A DNA stretch of 64,000 nt from an uncultured Verrucomicrobiota bacterium (GTDB lineage Bacteria; Verrucomicrobiota; Kiritimatiellia; CAIVKH01): contig CALKUH010000018.1 in assembly GCA_937996795.1 (NCBI GenBank), forward strand, positions 3,083 through 67,082, read 5' to 3'. The position numbers and the translations under genes are program-made. This document shows positions 26,064-34,627 of the stretch, piece by piece. The stretch's first letter is position 1; every line of letters starts with the position of its first letter. The notes beneath the pieces are model-generated. The model saw nothing but the letters and a program-made list of their open reading frames with translations. It was not told the origin of the DNA and searched no databases.

Positions 26064-26093
26064 TTTGTATCCGCCGACTGGTCGTGCCGTCAA
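26064..26093 (-). promoter_or_regulatory. Sigma70-like promoter of the candidate small RNA
   Basis: On the minus strand TTGACG (26093-26088) and TACAAA (26069-26064) are 18 bp apart. The predicted start is near 26057. Confidence 0.45.
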
Positions 26094-26124
26094 GCAAGAG
26101 GCTCCCGGAAAGGAGGTGTAGAAA

Positions 26125-26361
26125 ATGAGCAATCGTATCGTATTTAGACAGGCTCCACGCGAGTGGGTGAACAAACGTACCGACGCCGACCGCGCCGGAA
26201 GCGTTCACCCTACGCAGAGTGCTGCTGAACGTACGGCGCGGAACATGCTTCGGCAGTCTGGCGGCGGTGAGTTAATCACCAAAGGCTTGGACGGCAGAAT
26301 TCGCAGCAAAGACACGATCGCGCCAGGAAATGAATCCCGCCGACGTGACTACGAACATTAA
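26125..26361 (+). CDS. DUF2188-type small protein
   Basis: The 78-aa hydrophilic protein has the layout of DUF2188: an N-terminal strand segment (IVFRQAPREWVNKRTDAD), a helix starting TQSAAERTARNML and the terminal GGELITKGLDGRIRSKDTI pattern. A strong AAAGGAGGTG ribosome site precedes the ATG, and an intrinsic terminator follows the stop, so it is a self-contained unit. Function is unknown; these proteins often occur in accessory regions. Confidence 0.75.
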   Translation: MSNRIVFRQAPREWVNKRTDADRAGSVHPTQSAAERTARNMLRQSGGGELITKGLDGRIRSKDTIAPGNESRRRDYEH

Positions 26362-26379
26362 GCAGATGCAGTGCGGGGG

Positions 26380-26413
26380 GGGGCGCGAGTGATGAACTCG
26401 CGCCCCTTTTTTT
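26380..26413 (+). terminator. Rho-independent terminator after the DUF2188 gene
   Basis: An 11-bp perfect stem GGGGCGCGAGT / ACTCGCGCCCC with a 5-nt loop is followed by seven T residues. It lies 19 bp after the DUF2188 stop codon. Confidence 0.9.
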
Positions 26414-26431
26414 ATCGCCCAACTAAATGCT

Positions 26432-26605
26432 AAAGATTGCATTTCCTCCGGCGACCCCGGCTTCGGCAACCTCATCGTCCAGGGCGACAACTTGCTTGCC
26501 CTCAAGGCCCTCCTCCCGTATTACGCCGGCCAGGTCAAATGCATCTACATCGACCCGCCCTACAACACTGGCAAAGAAGGATGGGTCTATAGCCTGTCAC
26601 TTTGA
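26432..26605 (+). pseudogene. Fragment of a type III DNA adenine methyltransferase (Mod)
   Basis: One frame translates to GNLIVQGDNLLALKALLP followed by IYIDPPYNTGKEGWVYS, then unrelated residues and a TGA at 26603-26605. This is the start of the catalytic domain of Mod-type beta-class methyltransferases, including the DPPY motif, and is normally followed by several hundred more residues. No start codon with a ribosome site and no Res gene is present. It is a remnant of a restriction-modification locus cut off at its 3' side. Confidence 0.75.
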
Positions 26606-26657
26606 ACTGCCACCGCTGCGTATTCCGTAACCCCTGACGAAAGCCTCCGCCGGGCCG

Positions 26658-27917
26658 TCAGCTCCTGATCCGGCCGCGCGCGTCCACCCACTGCATCACG
26701 TCGGCGGCGGGGCGGCCGGCGCGGAGGAGGTTGGCCATCAGCTTCATGGGGGCGTCGATGTGGGTGAAGAAGCGCTTGTAGGCGGCGCACAGGTAGTTCA
26801 GGCCGGGCTCGCCGTCGGGCGTTTTGATGAAGCGGTGCTTGGGGCACTCGCCGTGGCAGGCGAAGCGGACGGGGCATTCGCGGCAGTAGCGCGGCAGTGA
26901 ATCCTTCTTGTCCTGGCCGAATTTGCGCTGCTGCGCGCTGTCCACCATGTCGCCGAGCGACTGGTTCATCAGGTTGCCGAGCTTGTACTGCGGATAGACG
27001 TAGTGGTCGCAGGAATAGAGGTCGCCGTTGTGTTCCAGCGCGAGTGCGCGGCCGCAGGTCTCGCTGAACACACACAAGCTGCCGCCCATGCCCATCCAGT
27101 TGCCGAGCGCCACATCGAACAGTTGCACGAACACGGCGCCGACATCCTTCTTCACCCACTCGTCGAAAATCGTCGTGAGAAACTCGCCGTATGTCTCCGC
27201 CTCGACGCTCCAGCTGGTGACCGGGGATTCGGGGGCCGGCGCGCCGGGCTCCGGGGGCGTCGCGAGGTCGAGGCCGAGCGTGCGCGCGGTGTCGTCGCGC
27301 CGCCGCTCGACGAGCGGGATGAACTGGATGAAGCCGGAGCCCGTTTCCTTGAGGAACCGATACACCTCCAGCGGGTGCTGCGAGTTCTTGCGGTTGACGA
27401 CGGTGAGGGTGTTGAACGTGACGGCGTGTTTCTTGAGCAGTTTCAGGCCGCGCATCACCAGATCGAACGTCGGCTTCTGCCGCTTGTCCACGCGATAGGC
27501 GTCGTGCAGCGCGCGGGGGCCGTCAATGCTGAGGCCGACGAGGAAGTCGTGCTGCTTGAGGAACGCGCACCACTCGTCGTCGAGCAGCGTGCCGTTGGTC
27601 TGGATCGCGTTGGTGATGCGTTTGCCGCCGGCGTGCTTCGCCTGCAGTTCAACGATCGTGCGGAAGTAGTCCACGCCGAGCATCGTCGGCTCGCCGCCCT
27701 GCCACGCGAAGCCGATCTCCGGCGCATCCTGTTGCTGGATGTACTGCCGGATGTAGGACTCCAGCACGTCGTCCGGCATGCGGAACTTTTCGGTCGGCGG
27801 GAACAGCTTCTCCTTTTCGAGGTAGAAGCAGTATTTGCAGTCGAGGTTGCAAATCGGCCCCACCGGCTTGGTCATCACATGGAACGGCAGGCGCGGCCTG
27901 GGGAGTGGATTCGGCAT
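26658..27917 (-). CDS. Anaerobic sulfatase-maturating radical SAM enzyme (anSME type)
   Basis: The 419-aa protein opens with FHVMTKPVGPICNLDCKYC, giving the radical SAM CxxxCxxC cluster motif (CNLDCKYC). It continues with EIGFAWQGGEPTMLGVDYF and ends with a cysteine-rich SPASM domain (CGRALALEHNGDLYSCDHYVYP, CRECPVRFACHGECPKHRF). Enzymes of this type convert an active-site Cys or Ser of sulfatases to formylglycine. The ATG at 27917 (MPNPLPRPR) fits family alignments better than one 12 codons earlier. No sulfatase is in the window. The ABC transporter genes just upstream could import a sulfated glycan product. Confidence 0.9.
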   Translation of the reverse strand: MPNPLPRPRLPFHVMTKPVGPICNLDCKYCFYLEKEKLFPPTEKFRMPDDVLESYIRQYIQQQDAPEIGFAWQGGEPTMLGVDYFRTIVELQAKHAGGKRITNAIQTNGTLLDDEWCAFLKQHDFLVGLSIDGPRALHDAYRVDKRQKPTFDLVMRGLKLLKKHAVTFNTLTVVNRKNSQHPLEVYRFLKETGSGFIQFIPLVERRRDDTARTLGLDLATPPEPGAPAPESPVTSWSVEAETYGEFLTTIFDEWVKKDVGAVFVQLFDVALGNWMGMGGSLCVFSETCGRALALEHNGDLYSCDHYVYPQYKLGNLMNQSLGDMVDSAQQRKFGQDKKDSLPRYCRECPVRFACHGECPKHRFIKTPDGEPGLNYLCAAYKRFFTHIDAPMKLMANLLRAGRPAADVMQWVDARGRIRS

Positions 27918-27959
27918 GGATGGAAAATACGCGCAGCGTCCGCCGTTGTCCACGCGGCG

Positions 27960-29876
27960 CTACTTCTCCACCGGGACCACGATGCCGCGCATGATGACGT
28001 TCTGGCAGAGGGTGAAGATCACCAGCGTGGGGATCGCGGCGAGCAGCAGGGAGGCGTACACGACGCCGGGTCCGCTGTATTGCTGCAACTGGTAGAGCCA
28101 CGGCATCAGCGTCCACATCTTCGGGTCCTGGCAGATCAACAGCGCGAACATGAAGTTGCTGTAGGCGTGGGTGAAGGCGTTGAGCGCGATGACGGCGAGG
28201 ATCGGCTTGCTCAGGCTCATCGTGATCGTCCAGAAAATGCGGAACTCGCCCGCGCCGTCCATCTCCGCGCTTTCATACAGCTCGCGTGGCAGTGAATCGA
28301 AGAAGCCCTTGAGCAGGAAAATGGCGTAGCCGTTCGCGAGGCCCGGCAACACCAGCGCCCAGAAGGTGTTCAGCAGGTCGAAGTTCCGCAGCAGCAGGAA
28401 GACCGGGATCTGCGTGACCATCGGCGGGAACGCCATCGTCAGCATCAGGAAGAGCAGCACCTTGTAGGTGAACGGCGGGCGGTAGCGGCTCAGCGCGTAG
28501 GCGGCGAGCGGATTCACCAGCAGCGCCGCGAGCACCGCCAGCGCGCAGTAGATGGCGGTGTTCGCCAGTCCGCGTCCGTGGCGCCCGAGATAGTCCCACA
28601 CGGTCACGAAATTCCGCGTGAGGAACTCGCGGCGCCAGCCGGCGCGCGCATGGTCGAACGCCTGCGCGTGGAACGCCTGTTGCGGCAGCGTCACCTGCGC
28701 CCAGTCGCCAAAGGCCGTGCCCCACGCCCGGTTGAGGGCGTCGAGCGAGGCGAACTGCGCTTGCAGGTATGCGCGGAACCGCTGTTCCAGGGAATCGATG
28801 CGGATCTGTTCGTTCGGGAGTTTGTGCACCACGCCGTCCGCCGGGTTGCGCCAGCCCTGCACAAAGGCGTCCCAATCGGAGAGCGGCAATCCTTCCGCCG
28901 ATCCACCATCCGGCAGCGGAATGTCGCGCCACTCCGCATGCGTGGTGCCATGGGCCCGGTTGAGGGCGTCGAGCGACGTGTACTTGGCCGCGAGATAGGC
29001 CCGGTACGCCGACGCCGCCTCCGGGTCGGCCCGGAGCCACTGGTGATTGACGATCACGCGGGCGAAGGACTCCCAGTCCGCGCGCTCCGCCTCCGTGCGT
29101 CCCGGGCCGGACGGATACGTGGCGTCGAGCCGCACCTCGTCCCACGACGTGTAGGCCGTGCCGTGGCTCGTGTTGTAGCTCGCGAGGTCGCGCGTGTAGC
29201 GGCCCATCAGGAAGACGTTGCGGTAGAACCCCTCGACGCTGAAGTAGACCCGGTGTTCCACGGGCTGCGCCTCCTTGAAGGCGTTCCATTCGCGGGTGAA
29301 CGGCGTGTCGGTGATGGTCGCGCGGCGGACGAGATAATCCTCCGGGGTGAGCGCGATGGCGTACCACGACGCATAGGTCGTCTGCAGCGCTCGGTTCAAG
29401 GCCGCGAGGTCGCCGTTGAACCGCTCCTCCAGATGGCGCTTCCACGCGCGCAGCAGAAGCGGCTGTGCGCCGCGCGAGGCGGGGGTTCGCGTGTGGCCGA
29501 GGCTGTAGGTGGACGGCGGCAGCGGCGTGTCGCGCAGGAACGCATCCCACGCCGCGACCCAGGCCGGCACCGCCGGTTCCGGGGGCGCGAGGTGCGCGAA
29601 CGAGGGCGCGGTGTGCGCGTAGCTGCTGTGCAGGTGCGCCAGCGTCTCGTTGAACAACCCCTCGGCGAATTTCTGGTAGAGCGCGGTCCGGTCGTGCAGG
29701 AACGCGGGGATGACGCGATGCGTCGGCGCGTCCACCGCGCTCTTCGTGCTGCCCGACAGCATCAGCAGGAACGGATGGATCATCGTCACCGCGCCGGTGA
29801 ACAGCGCCGCGTACATCGCCGCGATCAACACGCGCGTGCGCCAGTGCCGCCGGCCTATGGGGGAGATGATGGGCAT
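27960..29876 (-). CDS. Carbohydrate ABC permease with a large extracytoplasmic insertion
   Basis: The 638-aa protein is a MalG-type permease: TM1 is at residues about 15-38, and the remaining segments start near 430. The EAA loop (ESAEMDGAGEFRIFWTITMSLSKP) docks an ATPase. Between TM1 and TM2 about 380 residues are inserted. This insert contains four copies of a motif close to LDALNRAxGTxxxxWxxxxLP at about 155-178, 230-252, 299-322 and 375-398. Usual MalG proteins have about 280 residues. The insert faces outward and could bind glycans. The start ATG at 29876 lies just inside a dispersed repeat. It works with the solute-binding/permease fusion encoded upstream; no ATPase gene is nearby. Confidence 0.85.
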   Translation of the reverse strand: MPIISPIGRRHWRTRVLIAAMYAALFTGAVTMIHPFLLMLSGSTKSAVDAPTHRVIPAFLHDRTALYQKFAEGLFNETLAHLHSSYAHTAPSFAHLAPPEPAVPAWVAAWDAFLRDTPLPPSTYSLGHTRTPASRGAQPLLLRAWKRHLEERFNGDLAALNRALQTTYASWYAIALTPEDYLVRRATITDTPFTREWNAFKEAQPVEHRVYFSVEGFYRNVFLMGRYTRDLASYNTSHGTAYTSWDEVRLDATYPSGPGRTEAERADWESFARVIVNHQWLRADPEAASAYRAYLAAKYTSLDALNRAHGTTHAEWRDIPLPDGGSAEGLPLSDWDAFVQGWRNPADGVVHKLPNEQIRIDSLEQRFRAYLQAQFASLDALNRAWGTAFGDWAQVTLPQQAFHAQAFDHARAGWRREFLTRNFVTVWDYLGRHGRGLANTAIYCALAVLAALLVNPLAAYALSRYRPPFTYKVLLFLMLTMAFPPMVTQIPVFLLLRNFDLLNTFWALVLPGLANGYAIFLLKGFFDSLPRELYESAEMDGAGEFRIFWTITMSLSKPILAVIALNAFTHAYSNFMFALLICQDPKMWTLMPWLYQLQQYSGPGVVYASLLLAAIPTLVIFTLCQNVIMRGIVVPVEK

Positions 29877-29878
29877 TG

Positions 29879-30271
29879 TTACATTTCGGATTTCGGATTT
29901 TGGATTGCGGATTTGGTTCGGAAATTGCGTTTTGCCGTGCGCCCGGCTGCTGTGACGATCGCGGTGAGTTCTTCCGCTTCCTTGAACAGTTGTCGGATGG
30001 ATGCTTCGGGCTGTAGCCGACGTTCCATGGCGAGTTCGAGCCACCAGGCGGATTCATCGGCTTCTTCTTCAACAATTCCGATTTTTGAGATGAAGTCGGC
30101 GGGCGATCTCGCGCGGCAGGCGGCACGGTAATTCGCCCCAACCGATGTGGCACATCGGATCAATTGGCCACCAATCGTACGCCCCGTTGTCGTGTTGGGA
30201 AACGACTCGATCAAATCGATGACATCAAGCGCGAACCTCTTCGTCCGTTCTTTCATTTGTTGAGGCGTCAT
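29879..30271 (-). CDS. Four-helix-bundle protein (S23/23S rRNA intervening-sequence family)
   Basis: The 130-aa protein shows the S23-type pattern: RTKRFALDVIDLIESFPNT, GQLIRCATSVGANYRAACRARS and FISKIGIVEEEADESAWWLEL, all amphipathic helices. Members form pentameric bundles and are found inside 23S rRNA insertions or free in genomes; their function is not firmly known. The gene lies between two ABC permease genes and is flanked on both sides by the same GCGGATT microrepeat. That suggests it was inserted there as a cassette. The last residues (SAIQNPKSEM) are encoded by that repeat. Confidence 0.85.
   Translation of the reverse strand: MTPQQMKERTKRFALDVIDLIESFPNTTTGRTIGGQLIRCATSVGANYRAACRARSPADFISKIGIVEEEADESAWWLELAMERRLQPEASIRQLFKEAEELTAIVTAAGRTAKRNFRTKSAIQNPKSEM
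29883..29925. repeat. GCGGATT/TTCGGATT microrepeat, left of the S23 gene
   Basis: Units of the form ttcggattt, tggattgcgg and atttggttcgg follow one another here. Inverse units lie at about 30285-30318 (gcaatccgaaatccgacatccgcaatc). The pair brackets the four-helix-bundle gene. Confidence 0.55.
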
Positions 30272-30316
30272 TGTTACTTCTCCTCCATTCCGCAATCCGA
30301 AATCCGACATCCGCAA

Positions 30317-33130
30317 TCACTTGTTCCCCGTCGTCTTGAATTCCACGCGGGCCAGAATCCTTAGCTGGTGGACGGTGAAGCCGATCAGCAGGAAGCCGAG
30401 CATCCACGCCATGGCGGTGGCGGGGCCGAACTGGAGGAAGGTGAAGGCTTTGAACCAGATGTGCAGGCCGGCGACCTCGGTGTTCGCCGCGCCGCCGGTC
30501 ATCACGAGGATGTTGCCCTCCGCGCCGTACCACGAGCCGATGAAGGCGCCGACGAAATTGATGATGATCAGCGGCTTCAGGATGGGGATGATGACGAACA
30601 GGATCTTGTCGATGAAGCCCGCGCCGTCGATTTCCGCGGCCTCGTAATAGTCGTCCGCGATGCCTTTCAGCGCGGCGAGGTAGATCAGGCAGCCCGGCCC
30701 CATGCCGGCCCAGATCATCGGGATCACGCAGCTCAGCATCGCCGTGTCGGGATCGCTCAGCCAGCGGTGCGGCTCCGTCTGCGTGGCCCACAGGCGCTCC
30801 GGCAGCAGGCGCAGCGCGTCCAGCCATGAGCCGCTGTCGGCCAGCAGGAGCGCCAGGCCGGGACTCGCGGTGGTGTGCAGCAGCAACAGGCCCGCCGCGC
30901 CGCATACGAGCGCGGGCGTCCGCATGTCGTTCAGCCAGAGCCGCCGCGCAAAGGCGAGGGCGATGCCGCACAGCAGGAGGGCGAGGGCGAGATAGCCCGC
31001 CGCCGGGATGTTCAGCATGACGCTGTTCAGCGCGCCGCGCTCCGAGGGTTCGTAAAACTGCTTCCAGAGCAGGACCGTGACGATGCCGGCGACGACGGCG
31101 GGCAGGTAATAGACCAGGCGGAACAGCAGGCGGCCCCGCGGGATCTCCTGCAACAGGATCGCCAGCGCGATGGGCGGCAGGAAGGTCAGCGCGAGGACGA
31201 GCAGGCTGTAGCGCAGCGAATTCCACACCGCGTTCCACCAGAAGCCGTCGAACAACACGTCGCCGAAATTATCCACGCCGACCCACGCCGATTCGCCGAG
31301 CAGTTTGTAGTCGAAGAATGCCATGCCCGCGCCCTGTGCGAGCGGCAGGTATTGCCAGACCAGGATCGTCAACAGCGCCGGCCCCAACAACACCCACGCC
31401 CAAAGATAGCGGGGATTTACCACGGAGACACGAAGGGCACGGAGAAGGAACGGATGTTCAACCCGGCTGCTTTCTCCCCTCTGTGATCTCCGTGTCTCCG
31501 TGGTGAAAACGCCCTCCGGCGGCTTGAACGTCGCGAAGACGCGGCGGAAGACCCACGCGAATCCGGCGACGAGGGCGGCCAGCATGGCGCAGGCGACGAT
31601 GCGGCGGAGGCGCCGTTCCTCGGGCGGCACGATGCCCAGCATGATTTCGTTCGCGCGCGTCTCCGCGTCGGCAAGCAGGCGGTGCAGTGCCGCGCGGCGC
31701 TCGCGCGGATCCTCCGGGAGCTGGTCGTTGAGCGCGAGTTGCTCGGCCTTCGCGATGGGCAGCGTCATCAGGTCATAGGCGACGTTGCTGTTGCGCCCAT
31801 AGGGCTCGGGCCGCCCGGTTTCGATGGCGATCTCGAACGTCCCGGCCCAGCCCGGCGGCGAGAGACGCTCGAATTCCGGGTAGCCGAACTGGCGCAGGTA
31901 GCGCGGGTTCACGAACGGACCGAAGCCGCCCTCGACCATCACGCGCGTCTTGATGCGCACCGCCTCCTCGCTGTCGTAGAAGCGGATGAATTCCCACGCC
32001 GCGTCGCGCACCGCCGGGTCCTTGATGCCGGAGTACAGCCCCATCATGCGGCTGTTCAGCTCGCCGCCGCGCTGGCCGCCGGGCCCCTTCGGCACCGGGA
32101 CCATGCCGGTGAGTTCCGGGTTGATCGTCGAAAAAAGGCGCTCGTCGATGTACGCCATCATCATGCCGATTTCGCCGCGCTCCCACTTGGTGCGGAAATC
32201 GCCGGCGTCCTTCGACGAGTAGCCGCGCCGCACGACGCCCCCGGCATCCACCCACCGCTCCGCGCTCAGGCGCGTATAGAAATCCAGCGCCTCGGCGGCG
32301 GCCTCCGATCCGAACACGCAGCGCCACCGGTCCGTCGCCTCGTCGTATTCCATCACCTCGCCGCCGGCGGACCAGAGGTAGGTGACCCAGTACCACGATT
32401 CGTGTTTGCCGCGGTTGAGCTGGATGCCGTAGGTGCCGCGCTTCGGGTCGGTCAGCGCGCGCGCGGCGGCCAGCAGGTCGTCCCACGTCCAGTCCGCCGT
32501 CGGGTGGGCGAGCCCGCGGCTGTCGAACAGGTCCTTGCGGTAGAGCAGCACCTTGCCGAGCGCGCCGCCGTAGGGCAGGGCCCAGACGTGGCGGCCACCG
32601 GGCCCCTTGCGGTCGATCACCGGCCACAGGCGCGGGTGTACGCGGAACGCGCGGTCCGCGTCGGACATCGACGCGAGGTAGCCGTCCTCCGGGCGGTCCA
32701 GCGGATGCAGGAAGCCGTTCTGGATGTAGCTGTCGGACTTGCGGAAATTGATGTAGAGCACGTCCGGCGCGATGCCGCCCGCGATGGCGAGCAAATCCAC
32801 CTCCGCGCCCTCCACCTTCAGTCCGGTGAACGGTTCGATCTCGATGGCGACGTGGTCCCAGTCGTGCGCGCCGTAGCGCGCGGGGTCCGCCTTGTAGCGG
32901 TCGCGGTACCGCTCGGCGAAGATCCGCGGGAACTGCTCCTGGAACGCGCGGATCGCGGCGAGGTCCGCCTGGTTCGCCATCGACGGCGAATTCGGGTCCA
33001 CCGGCACCGCCGTCACGATACGGATCACCGTGCGCCCGTCGCGCGTTTCAATCGACCCCGCGTGCGCGGACACGCCCGCCCAGGCAAGCGCCGCGAACAC
33101 GTACCGGATGATGCGCGTGACAGAAATCAT
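30317..33130 (-). CDS. Solute-binding protein fused to ABC permease
   Basis: The 937-aa protein begins with a signal/anchor segment (IIRYVFAALAWAGVSAHAG). Residues about 40-500 form a family-1 extracellular solute-binding domain (IAPDVLYINFRKSDSYIQ, WTWDDLLAAARALTD, WYWVTYLWSAGGEVMEYDE). After one membrane segment comes a MalF-type permease with the EAA loop EAAEIDGAGFIDKILFVIIPILKP. Binding protein and channel are normally separate, so fusion tethers the receptor to its channel. A palindromic repeat is inserted in-frame in the linker near residue 545. It pairs with the 638-aa permease. Substrate is probably an oligosaccharide, but which one is unknown. Confidence 0.88.
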   Translation of the reverse strand: MISVTRIIRYVFAALAWAGVSAHAGSIETRDGRTVIRIVTAVPVDPNSPSMANQADLAAIRAFQEQFPRIFAERYRDRYKADPARYGAHDWDHVAIEIEPFTGLKVEGAEVDLLAIAGGIAPDVLYINFRKSDSYIQNGFLHPLDRPEDGYLASMSDADRAFRVHPRLWPVIDRKGPGGRHVWALPYGGALGKVLLYRKDLFDSRGLAHPTADWTWDDLLAAARALTDPKRGTYGIQLNRGKHESWYWVTYLWSAGGEVMEYDEATDRWRCVFGSEAAAEALDFYTRLSAERWVDAGGVVRRGYSSKDAGDFRTKWERGEIGMMMAYIDERLFSTINPELTGMVPVPKGPGGQRGGELNSRMMGLYSGIKDPAVRDAAWEFIRFYDSEEAVRIKTRVMVEGGFGPFVNPRYLRQFGYPEFERLSPPGWAGTFEIAIETGRPEPYGRNSNVAYDLMTLPIAKAEQLALNDQLPEDPRERRAALHRLLADAETRANEIMLGIVPPEERRLRRIVACAMLAALVAGFAWVFRRVFATFKPPEGVFTTETRRSQRGESSRVEHPFLLRALRVSVVNPRYLWAWVLLGPALLTILVWQYLPLAQGAGMAFFDYKLLGESAWVGVDNFGDVLFDGFWWNAVWNSLRYSLLVLALTFLPPIALAILLQEIPRGRLLFRLVYYLPAVVAGIVTVLLWKQFYEPSERGALNSVMLNIPAAGYLALALLLCGIALAFARRLWLNDMRTPALVCGAAGLLLLHTTASPGLALLLADSGSWLDALRLLPERLWATQTEPHRWLSDPDTAMLSCVIPMIWAGMGPGCLIYLAALKGIADDYYEAAEIDGAGFIDKILFVIIPILKPLIIINFVGAFIGSWYGAEGNILVMTGGAANTEVAGLHIWFKAFTFLQFGPATAMAWMLGFLLIGFTVHQLRILARVEFKTTGNK
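31419..31504. repeat. Palindromic repeat inserted in-frame in the fusion gene
   Basis: Perfect 14-bp ends ACCACGGAGACACG and CGTGTCTCCGTGGT enclose about 58 bases. On the minus strand it is translated as TTETRRSQRG through LRALRVSVV, a low-relevance stretch in the linker between the two domains. The motif is of the dispersed intergenic type, yet here it sits inside a coding sequence without breaking the frame. Confidence 0.75.
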
Positions 33131-33209
33131 AATCGAGACCGCCCGCACATCCTAAGCGCCGCGCCCCGCAATTGCCACGCTGGAAGCGGGGCGTTCGCCG
33201 GCGCTATCG

Positions 33210-34562
33210 CTACAGCGTCACGTCTTCTTCCGGCAGGTCGGGGTCAGGCTCGTTTGCCGGACGGGGCAGCAGGGCCATGGCGAGGGCGAGCGGGCCTACG
33301 CGGCCGAGGAACATCAGCGCGATCAGGATCAGCTTCCCGGCATCGGTCAGTGCGCCGGTGATGCCCCGGCTCAAGCCGACGGTGCCGAGGGCGGAGGCGC
33401 ATTCGAACAGTTGGTCCGCCAGCGCGGCCGTCTCGAACAGCGACATAAGATAAAGACCGACCGCGAGGATGAGGCAATAGAACATCATGTGCGCGGTGGC
33501 CGCGCGGATGCGTTGGTGCGGGATTTCGCGTTTCATGAAGACCGGCATCTCCCGGCCGCGCAGCACCGCCATCATTTCGGCCCACAACGCCGTCACGGTG
33601 GTGATTTTGATGCCGCCGCCGGTGCCTGCCGGCGAAGCGCCGATCATCATGACCAGTGTCAGCAGGAACAGCGAACTGGCGGAGAGCGCGCCGATCGGAA
33701 CGGTATTAAAGCCGACGGTCGTGCCGGCGCTCATCACCTGGAAAATGGCCGCGAGCCAGCGTTCGCCCGCCGGCAGCGCGCGCAGCGAGGGTTCATCGAA
33801 CGCCAGCAGGAGCGTGCCCGCCACCGCGATCCACGTCGTGCCGAGCAGGATGATCTTGGTCGTCAGCGTGACGTGCGGGCGGCGATGGCGCAGCGACAGC
33901 CACACGTCGTGGACGACGATGAAGCCGATGGCGCCGAGGTAGCTCAGGACGATGAGGATGGCGTTTATGCCCGTGTCCGCGCGAAAGTTCTCCATGCTGT
34001 TGTTGTAGAGGCCGAACCCCGCGGTGCAGAACGCGGAGACGCTGTGGAAGATGGCCTGCCACCAGGGATGTTCCGCGCCGTGCGCCGCGAAATGCGGGTG
34101 CAACAGCCATGCGCCGATGCTTTCCACGAGCAGCGTGTAATAGACCGTGAGCCGGATGAACGTGGCGTGCTCCGCATCGCCCGGCAGGGCAATCGCCGTG
34201 CGTGTGATGCGGCGGCGGAACGGCGACAGCGAGCCCGCCGCGGTCAGCACCACAAACGAACCGAGGGTCATGTAGCCGAGGCCGCCCAGTTGGACGAGCG
34301 CCAGCACGATCGCCTCGCCCAGCCACGAATACGTGTCGGACGTGCTGACCGTCGCCAGTCCCGTCGTGGACATGGCGGACACCGCCGTGAAGAGATGATC
34401 CAGCCATGAGCCCGCCGCGCTTTCTCGGCTCCACGGCAGGCACAGGGCGAGCCATCCCACGACGACATACGAAAAATACCCGAGCACCACCACGCGCAAC
34501 GGGTTTTGGCTGATGAACCACGCCAGAAGGGAACGAGACCACGCCCGATGATCCACACGCAT
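33210..34562 (-). CDS. trkH: TrkH/KtrB-family potassium uptake channel subunit
   Basis: The 450-aa membrane protein has the four pore-loop repeats of the TrkH/KtrB family, each with its selectivity-filter glycine: SAMSTTGLATV, SAFCTAGFGLY, VMSAGTTVGFN and CASALGTVGLS. It takes up K+ together with a cytoplasmic TrkA/KtrA regulator, which is not in this window. The ATG at 34562 is preferred over one five codons earlier. A ydaO-type c-di-AMP riboswitch precedes it, which fits known control of K+ transport by c-di-AMP. Confidence 0.92.
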   Translation of the reverse strand: MRVDHRAWSRSLLAWFISQNPLRVVVLGYFSYVVVGWLALCLPWSRESAAGSWLDHLFTAVSAMSTTGLATVSTSDTYSWLGEAIVLALVQLGGLGYMTLGSFVVLTAAGSLSPFRRRITRTAIALPGDAEHATFIRLTVYYTLLVESIGAWLLHPHFAAHGAEHPWWQAIFHSVSAFCTAGFGLYNNSMENFRADTGINAILIVLSYLGAIGFIVVHDVWLSLRHRRPHVTLTTKIILLGTTWIAVAGTLLLAFDEPSLRALPAGERWLAAIFQVMSAGTTVGFNTVPIGALSASSLFLLTLVMMIGASPAGTGGGIKITTVTALWAEMMAVLRGREMPVFMKREIPHQRIRAATAHMMFYCLILAVGLYLMSLFETAALADQLFECASALGTVGLSRGITGALTDAGKLILIALMFLGRVGPLALAMALLPRPANEPDPDLPEEDVTL

Positions 34563-34627
34563 AACGTCTCCGCACACACACGTGAGTTTCGACGAGCAGT
34601 CGTCGGGCGGAAGGCCCGGGCAGGCTA

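Noticed and set aside
25948..26208. 86-codon minus-strand frame over the candidate small RNA
   Set aside because: It runs through the terminator hairpin and the ribosome site of the divergent gene, and has no protein features.
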